Of a stretch of 11,370 nucleotides of DNA, positions 6,496 to 11,370 are shown one piece after another. The number at the start of each line of letters is the position of its first letter. Within the stretch, counting starts at the first letter, position 1. Position numbers and translations under genes: made by a program. This DNA is from Bacteroidales bacterium (GTDB lineage Bacteria > Bacteroidota > Bacteroidia > Bacteroidales > Marinilabiliaceae), in NCBI GenBank assembly GCA_900766825.1, contig CAAFWU010000095.1, positions 1 to 11,370 of the forward strand, read 5' to 3'. The notes beneath the pieces were generated by a model that was not told where the DNA came from, did not search any database, and saw nothing but the letters and a program-made list of their open reading frames with translations.

Positions 6496-7980
6496 ATGTA
6501 TCTCTTAGGTGTTGACGTTGGAAGTTCGTCAGTCAAAGCTAGTTTGGTTGATGTCTCCACAGGAAAGTGTGCTGCTTCTGCTTTCTTCCCCAAGTCGGAG
6601 GCCAAAATTGAGGCAGTTCGCCCAGGTTGGGCAGAGCAGGACCCACAAATGTGGTGGGAAAACCTCAAGTTTTCGGTAGCAAGCGTTATGAGCCAGTCGG
6701 GTGCCAAACCCGATCAGGTTGCTGCTATAGGCATATCCTATCAGATGCATGGTTTGGTCTGTGTAGACAAGGATTTTCAAGTCCTCCGCCCCTCCATTAT
6801 TTGGTGCGACTCTCGCGCTGTGGCCATAGGACAAAAGGCTTTTGATGAACTTGGTAAAGATAAGTGTCTTGGTTCCATGCTCAACTCCCCTGGCAACTTC
6901 ACAGCCAGCAAACTTAAGTGGGTCAAGGATAATGAGCCAGAACTCTATAGTAAGATTCACAAAATCATGCTCCCTGGAGACTATGTGGCTCTCAAGATGA
7001 CTGGTCGTGCTTGCACCACAGTTTCTGGTCTTTCCGAGGGCATCATGTGGGATTTTGCTAAAAACGATTTGGCTTACACCCTGCTGAATTACTATGGCAT
7101 CGACTCTTCGCTCATTGCTGACATATGCCCCACCTTCGGTCCTCAAGGCGAACTAACCAAGCAAGCCGCCGAAGAGTTGGGCCTCAAGGAGGGTACCCCA
7201 GTTACCTATCGCGCAGGCGACCAACCTAACAACGCTTTGTCACTCAATGTTTTCAATCCTGGCGAGATAGCATCAACCGCAGGTACTTCGGGTGTTGTCT
7301 ATGGTGTAAACGGTTGTGTTAGTTACGACCCCCAGTCGCGTGTCAACACCTTTGCTCATGTCAACCATCAGGCACAGAATGTTCGCCTCGGTGTGCTCCT
7401 CTGTGTGAACGGCACGGGCATCCTTAACTCTTGGCTTAAACACAATGTCATGCCGTCCGATGTCTCCTATGCTGACATCAACGACATTGCCGCTCAGGCT
7501 CCTGTTGGTTCAGCAGGCCTCAGCATTCTCCCCTTTGGCAACGGTGCCGAGCGTATGTTGGGTAATAAGGAGATTGGCTGTCAGATGGCAGGCATTAACT
7601 TCAATGTTCACAATCGCAGTCATGTGGCGCGTGCAGTGCAAGAGGGCATCGTCTTCTCCTTCCAATACGGTATCGAGATTATGCAGCAGATGGGCATGAA
7701 GGTTAACAAGATTCATGCGGGCAACGCCAATATGTTCCTCAGCCCCATCTTCCGCACAACCTTGGCATCTGTTTCCAACGCCACAATTGAACTCTATGAC
7801 ACAGATGGTTCAGTGGGCGCAGCCAAGGGTGCAGGCATTGGTGCAGGCATCTACAAGGACAACAACGAGGCCTTTGCAACTTTGGAACGCGTACAAGTCA
7901 TTGAGCCCGATGCCGCTAATGCTCAGCAGTATGCCGATGCCTATCAGCTTTGGCGCTCGCGTTTGGTAAGCAATCTATAA
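6496..7980 (+). CDS. xylB: xylulokinase XylB (FGGY family)
   Basis: Cytoplasmic kinase that converts D-xylulose and ATP to D-xylulose 5-phosphate. It has 494 residues, normal for the family. The N-terminal FGGY domain opens with YLLGVDVGSSSVKASLVD (Asp7 in the phosphate-binding loop), then MHG (84-86) and WCDSRA (103-108) in the sugar-binding region and GDYV (161-164). The C-terminal domain begins near the catalytic-base segment RAGDQPNNAL, where Asp242 matches the general base of xylulokinases. The ATP-binding STAGTSG follows at 260-266, and HAGNANMFLSPIFR (407-420) near the end is the adenine-pocket region. The start is the first ATG in frame, 45 bases after the regulator's stop. XylA follows 76 bases downstream. 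Other FGGY kinases (for example gluconate or ribulose kinases) are similar, but the MHG motif and the adjacent xylA make xylulose the clear choice. Confidence 0.95.
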   Translation: MYLLGVDVGSSSVKASLVDVSTGKCAASAFFPKSEAKIEAVRPGWAEQDPQMWWENLKFSVASVMSQSGAKPDQVAAIGISYQMHGLVCVDKDFQVLRPSIIWCDSRAVAIGQKAFDELGKDKCLGSMLNSPGNFTASKLKWVKDNEPELYSKIHKIMLPGDYVALKMTGRACTTVSGLSEGIMWDFAKNDLAYTLLNYYGIDSSLIADICPTFGPQGELTKQAAEELGLKEGTPVTYRAGDQPNNALSLNVFNPGEIASTAGTSGVVYGVNGCVSYDPQSRVNTFAHVNHQAQNVRLGVLLCVNGTGILNSWLKHNVMPSDVSYADINDIAAQAPVGSAGLSILPFGNGAERMLGNKEIGCQMAGINFNVHNRSHVARAVQEGIVFSFQYGIEIMQQMGMKVNKIHAGNANMFLSPIFRTTLASVSNATIELYDTDGSVGAAKGAGIGAGIYKDNNEAFATLERVQVIEPDAANAQQYADAYQLWRSRLVSNL

Positions 7981-8006
7981 AAGAAGTAGGTGCACCTATG
8001 TTTCTT
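7981..8006. repeat. 12-bp perfect palindrome with flanking arms between xylB and xylA
   Basis: TAGGTGCACCTA (7987-7998) is a perfect dyad with no spacer. AAGAA (7981-7985) and TTCTT (8002-8006) outside it are also complementary, so a transcript could form a two-part imperfect hairpin. No T tract follows, so it is not an ordinary terminator. It may be a binding site for a dimeric protein, a processing site or an mRNA-stabilising element ahead of xylA. A partial -7-like sequence, TATGTTTC (7997-8004), overlaps it. Confidence 0.6.
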
Positions 8007-8056
8007 AAGACGGCAGTGCCTCTCTTCGCTCACAACATAAAACAAAAAATATAGAA

Positions 8057-9367
8057 ATGGCAGAGTATTTCGCAAACATCAACAAAATCAAGTTCGAGGG
8101 CAAGGACAGCAAGAACCCCCTCGCTTTCCGCTACTACGATGCTGAGCGCGTCGTCATGGGCAAACCCATGAAGGAGTGGCTCAAATTTGCCATGGCATGG
8201 TGGCACACCCTTTGCGCCGAGGGCGGCGACCAGTTTGGTGGTGGCACCAAAAAGTTCCCTTGGAATGTTGCCTCCGATCCCGTTGAGGCTGCCAAGGCCA
8301 AGGCCGATGCTGGTTTCGAGATTATGCAGAAACTCGGCATTGAGTACTATTGCTTCCACGATGTAGACCTCGTTGCAGAGGCCGACACTGTAGAGCAGTA
8401 CGAGAAGAACCTCAAGGAGGTCGTTGCCTACCTCAAAGAGAAGCAGGCTCAGACTGGCATCAAGCTCCTTTGGGGCACCGCTAATGTCTTTGGCAACAAG
8501 CGCTACATGAATGGCGCCTCCACCAACCCAGACTTCGACGTTGTGGCTCGTGCCATTGTTCAGATCAAGAATGCCATCGACGCAACCATCGAGTTGGGTG
8601 GCACCAACTATGTCTTCTGGGGTGGTCGCGAGGGCTACATGTCGCTGCTCAACACCGATATGAAGCGCGAGAAGGCTCATATGGCTCAGATGCTCAAGAT
8701 GGCGCGTGACTACGCTCGTGCCAAGGGCTTCAAGGGCACTTTCCTCATCGAGCCTAAGCCAATGGAACCCAGCAAGCACCAGTATGACGTTGACACCGAG
8801 ACCGTTATCGGTTTCCTCCGTGCCAATGGTCTCGACAAGGACTTCAAGGTTAACATTGAGGTAAACCACGCTACCTTGGCAGGTCACACCTTCGAGCATG
8901 AGCTTGCTTGTGCTGTAGATGCTGGTATGCTCGGCTCTATCGATGCTAACCGCGGTGACTATCAGAACGGTTGGGACACCGACCAGTTCCCTATCGACAA
9001 CTACGAACTCACTCAGGCTTGGATGGAGATCATCCGTGGCGGTGGTCTCGGCAACGGTGGCACCAACTTCGATGCCAAGACTCGTCGCAACTCTACCGAC
9101 CTCGAGGACATCATCATTGCCCACGTATCGGGTATGGATGCCATGGCACGTGCTCTCCTCAGTGATGCCGAGATATTGGAGAAGAGCCCCTACAACGCCA
9201 TGAAGGCAGAGCGCTATGCCTCTTTCGACAGCGGCAAGGGCAAAGAGTTCGAAGAGGGCAAGATGACTCTGGAGCAGGCCTATGAGTACGGCAAGCAAGT
9301 GGGCGAACCCAAGCAAACCAGTGGCAAGCAAGAACTCTACGAGCAAATTATTAGCATGTATTGCTAA
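8057..9367 (+). CDS. xylA: xylose isomerase XylA (class II)
   Basis: Metal-dependent cytoplasmic enzyme that interconverts D-xylose and D-xylulose, the first catabolic step. It has 436 residues, with the N-terminal extension of class II isomerases. Every catalytic residue expected from the family is present: His101 and Asp104 in CFHDVD, WGGREGY (188-194), Glu232 and Lys234 in IEPKP, Glu268 and His271 in EVNHATLAGHTFEHE, Asp296 in DANRGD, Asp307 and Asp309 in WDTDQFP, and Asp339 in NFDAK. The ATG at 8057 follows an A-rich leader (ACAAAAAATATAGAA) with no Shine-Dalgarno motif, as usual in Bacteroidota. Codon choice is strongly biased: no TTA, CTA or TCA codon appears before codon 431, which suggests high expression. 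The gene follows xylB by 76 bases and is closed by a strong hairpin about 28 bases after its stop. Confidence 0.98.
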   Translation: MAEYFANINKIKFEGKDSKNPLAFRYYDAERVVMGKPMKEWLKFAMAWWHTLCAEGGDQFGGGTKKFPWNVASDPVEAAKAKADAGFEIMQKLGIEYYCFHDVDLVAEADTVEQYEKNLKEVVAYLKEKQAQTGIKLLWGTANVFGNKRYMNGASTNPDFDVVARAIVQIKNAIDATIELGGTNYVFWGGREGYMSLLNTDMKREKAHMAQMLKMARDYARAKGFKGTFLIEPKPMEPSKHQYDVDTETVIGFLRANGLDKDFKVNIEVNHATLAGHTFEHELACAVDAGMLGSIDANRGDYQNGWDTDQFPIDNYELTQAWMEIIRGGGLGNGGTNFDAKTRRNSTDLEDIIIAHVSGMDAMARALLSDAEILEKSPYNAMKAERYASFDSGKGKEFEEGKMTLEQAYEYGKQVGEPKQTSGKQELYEQIISMYC

Positions 9368-9394
9368 GCTTCGCTAAATTCTAAAGTCTACCAT

Positions 9395-9443
9395 AGGGGT
9401 CAGGTTTCACAACTTAACCATGCTGTGAACCTGACCCCTTTTT
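9395..9443 (+). terminator. strong intrinsic terminator after xylA
   Basis: AGGGGTCAGGTTTCACA (9395-9411) pairs with TGTGAACCTGACCCCT (9424-9439). This gives a 16-bp stem with a single bulged T, a 12-base loop and then an uninterrupted T run (9439-9443). It should stop most transcription of the regulator-xylB-xylA unit before xylE. The stem is longer and more GC-rich than needed for a terminator, so it may also be a dispersed repeat reused as one. Confidence 0.85.
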
Positions 9444-9691
9444 ACCGCTCATATTCAATTTGTTAACTAAAGTTAGTTTATGACCCTCGTTTTTACATTA
9501 TAGTGGTGTTTGGCTCCTATAGGTCTTTAAGCATGGCTATTATGTAAAATTCTTTTGTAAGTCGTTGCGTCATGTTGCATCACTTGCCATGGGGTTCATT
9601 TAGGTCTCCTTTGCTCTATTAGGATAGTAGCATATTGAATATCAAGTTATTATTTCTACTAAGCACTTCGTAAACTCATTTGTCTACAAAA
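9444..9691 (+). promoter_or_regulatory. non-coding leader and probable promoter region of xylE
   Basis: The gap between xylA and xylE is 324 bases (9368-9691). After the terminator it holds no plausible reading frame. A dyad AACTAA-AG-TTAGTT is at 9465-9478. A weak promoter candidate is TTTA (9526-9529), a 20-base spacer and TTCTTTTG (9550-9557), one mismatch from the -7 consensus. If used, it gives a leader of about 130 bases. A small dyad ATATT-G-AATAT is at 9632-9642. Since the preceding terminator is strong, a separate promoter for xylE is expected somewhere here, but I cannot fix its position. Confidence 0.4.
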
Positions 9692-11191
9692 ATGGAAACA
9701 ACAGCAAACAAAGACAAAGGCAGTTTGGCATACCTCATCGGCATTGTGCTGGTGGCTGTGCTTGGCGGTCTGCTCTTTGGCTACGATACTGCCGTAATAT
9801 CTGGTGCCGAGAAGGGTCTGCAAGCCTTTTTCCTTGGGGCAACCGATTTTACCTATACCAATTTTTGGCATGGTTTAACATCGTCAAGCGCTCTCATTGG
9901 CTGCATTATTGGCAGTGCCATATCGGGCATTTTGGCCACGCGTTTTGGTCGCAAGAAGTCTCTGGCTCTATCTGGAGTCCTCTTCTTCCTCAGTGCCTTG
10001 GGTAGCTACTGCCCCGAGTTCCTCCTATTTGAACATGGGCATGCCTCGCTCGGTCTGCTCTGGGTCTTTAACTTCTACCGCGTCCTTGGTGGCGTGGGCG
10101 TGGGCTTGGCTTCGGCTCTTTGTCCTATGTACATTGCCGAGGTGGCTCCAGCGCGCATCCGCGGCACGTTGGTCTCTTGGAACCAGTTCGCCATAATATC
10201 GGGTCAGCTCATTGTCTATTTTGTTAACTTCATCATTTTGGGCGATCACATTAACCCAATCATGACCAAGGTGGCCGAGGGCATCTACTCTGTAGATTTA
10301 GTCAACTCCGACCCTTGGACCATCAGCACTGGTTGGCGCTATATGTTCCTCAGCGAGGCTGTTCCAGCTGCCGCTTTTGCCCTTTTGGTGCTCTTGGTGC
10401 CCGAGACACCTCGCTATTTGGCTATGACTGGTCGCGACGATAAGGCCCTCAGTGTGCTAGCTCGCATCAATGGTTCTTCAGAGGCCAAAACTATCCTTGC
10501 CGACATAAAAGCTACGGCTCACGAGACTCGTGAACCCCTTTTCACCTATGGTTGGGTCGTAATATTTGTTGGCATAATGCTCAGCGTTTTCCAACAAGCT
10601 GTGGGCATCAACGCTGTGCTCTACTATGCCCCCCGCATCTTCGAGAGCATGGGCATGGACGATCCTATGCGCCAAACCGTTATGATGGGTATCATCAACC
10701 TTATCTTCACCCTTGTGGCAGTCCTGACAGTAGAGAAACTTGGTCGACGTCCACTGCTCATAAGTGGTTCCATTGGCATGGCCATAGGTGCCCTCGGCGT
10801 GGCGTTTAGCAACACTATGACAGACCCAGGCTATCTTCCCGTCATAAGCATCATGATCTATTCGGCCTCCTTCATGTTCTCTTGGGGACCTATATGCTGG
10901 GTTCTCATTGCCGAGATTTTCCCCAACACCATTCGCGGTGCAGCCATGGCCATTGCGGTTGCCTTCCAGTGGGCATTCAACTTCATTGTTTCGTCCACTT
11001 TTGTGCCCATGTACGACATGTCGTTGCCATCAATGGACAACTTTGGTCACATCTTTGCCTATGCCCTCTATGGCGTCATCTGCCTCTTGGCCGCTCTCTT
11101 TGTCTTCAAGATGGTGCCAGAGACCAAGGGCAAGAGCTTGGAGGATATGGTAAACCTCTGGAAAAACAGAGATAAAAAGCAAAATAAATAG
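9692..11191 (+). CDS. xylE: D-xylose:H+ symporter XylE (MFS sugar porter)
   Basis: Inner-membrane, 12-helix sugar porter that imports D-xylose with a proton. The sequence closely resembles Escherichia coli XylE along its whole length. Residues matching the known proton and sugar sites are present: Asp32 in LFGYDTAVISG, Arg130 in YRVLGGVGVG, Gln165 in WNQFAIISGQ, Gln301, Gln302 and Asn307 in FQQAVGIN, Trp403 in GPICW and Gln426 in AFQW. Sugar-porter signatures RFGRKKS (84-90), PETPRY (237-242), KLGRRP (349-354) and the final PETKGKSLEDM (476-486) are all visible. A TTG at 9680 is in frame, but ATG at 9692 after the A-rich ACAAAA is the better start and gives 499 residues, the usual size. Related porters carry other pentoses or hexoses; the adjacent xylBA make xylose the best call. 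It is probably transcribed separately from xylA because of the terminator between them. Confidence 0.94.
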   Translation: METTANKDKGSLAYLIGIVLVAVLGGLLFGYDTAVISGAEKGLQAFFLGATDFTYTNFWHGLTSSSALIGCIIGSAISGILATRFGRKKSLALSGVLFFLSALGSYCPEFLLFEHGHASLGLLWVFNFYRVLGGVGVGLASALCPMYIAEVAPARIRGTLVSWNQFAIISGQLIVYFVNFIILGDHINPIMTKVAEGIYSVDLVNSDPWTISTGWRYMFLSEAVPAAAFALLVLLVPETPRYLAMTGRDDKALSVLARINGSSEAKTILADIKATAHETREPLFTYGWVVIFVGIMLSVFQQAVGINAVLYYAPRIFESMGMDDPMRQTVMMGIINLIFTLVAVLTVEKLGRRPLLISGSIGMAIGALGVAFSNTMTDPGYLPVISIMIYSASFMFSWGPICWVLIAEIFPNTIRGAAMAIAVAFQWAFNFIVSSTFVPMYDMSLPSMDNFGHIFAYALYGVICLLAALFVFKMVPETKGKSLEDMVNLWKNRDKKQNK

Positions 11192-11223
11192 GTATGTTCT
11201 GACTGTTTGTTCATGCTCCTTTT

Positions 11224-11260
11224 GCTCAGACCCCTTCATTTGTGGGTCTGGGCTTTTTTT
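11224..11260 (+). terminator. intrinsic terminator after xylE
   Basis: GCTCAGACCC (11224-11233) pairs with GGGTCTGGGC (11244-11253) in a 10-bp stem with one T-G wobble and a 10-base loop, followed by seven T. It begins 33 bases after the xylE stop and is a standard rho-independent terminator. Confidence 0.9.
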
Positions 11261-11370
11261 ATTTCACTTGTTCCAAAGCGGGCAACACTATTTAGGGTTT
11301 GCTGAATTATTGGTGCTATAAAAAATTGCCTATTGACCACTAAAGCCGTTTAGAATTGGCTGTAGCTACA
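11261..11370. other. non-coding tail of the window
   Basis: The last 110 bases after the xylE terminator are AT-rich and carry no convincing reading frame, promoter or repeat. A neighbouring gene, if any, begins beyond the window. Confidence 0.6.

Noticed and set aside
8030..9346. 438-codon open frame antisense to xylA
   Set aside because: It is in phase with xylA codons and stays open only because xylA avoids TTA, CTA and TCA. Its translation resembles no known family, and xylA itself has all its catalytic residues.
9680..9691. TTG at 9680 as the start of xylE
   Set aside because: ATG at 9692 follows an A-rich stretch typical of Bacteroidota starts and gives the usual family length; the extra four residues have no counterpart in XylE.
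1..11370. CRISPR array, tRNA or rRNA genes, insertion sequence or prophage genes
   Set aside because: I found no spaced repeat array, no cloverleaf-like or rRNA-like sequence, and no transposase, integrase or phage protein among the reading frames.

Overview
This window looks like chromosomal DNA from a member of the Bacteroidales (Bacteroidota), possibly a Prevotella-like gut or rumen bacterium. Three things support this. The encoded proteins read as Bacteroidota versions of their families. Most start codons are preceded by A/T-rich leaders with no Shine-Dalgarno sequence. Exact matches to the Bacteroidota -7 promoter element TAnnTTTG lie just upstream of the two regulator genes. The genus is an inference; no rRNA or marker gene is present.

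Layout. (1) 1-189 is non-coding and holds a candidate terminator for the leftward operon. (2) 190-4257, minus strand, is a three-gene tripartite efflux operon transcribed in the order tolC-type outer membrane channel, emrA/hlyD-type periplasmic adaptor, and a very divergent 14-helix MFS pump. (3) 4258-4367 is a short divergent control region with two 12-bp direct repeats exactly 21 bp apart, an inverted half-site and a promoter-like element. (4) 4368-5264, plus strand, is an AraC-family regulator, probably of the efflux operon. (5) 5265-5454 is a leader with a promoter candidate and four tandem GAACA units. (6) 5455-9367, plus strand, is a probable operon of a GntR/LacI-hybrid regulator, xylulokinase (xylB) and xylose isomerase (xylA). 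It ends in a very strong hairpin with a T tract. (7) 9368-9691 is a 324-bp gap leading to (8) xylE, a D-xylose:H+ symporter (9692-11191), followed by its own terminator at 11224-11260. The remaining 110 bases show no gene.

How the genes work together. XylE imports D-xylose with a proton, XylA isomerises it to D-xylulose, and XylB phosphorylates that to xylulose 5-phosphate for the pentose phosphate pathway. The GntR-type protein carries a sugar-binding-like C-terminal domain and is the likely local xylose sensor. The efflux module is separate: channel, adaptor and pump together span the envelope and would expel a small toxic or hydrophobic compound under control of the divergent AraC protein.

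The genes are of well-known families and I do not see a clearly new system. The points most worth a second look are the 21-bp-phased direct repeats between the efflux operon and its regulator, the atypical MFS pump, the regulator leader with its pentanucleotide repeat, the unusual palindrome between xylB and xylA, and the long hairpin that separates the transporter gene from the catabolic genes.
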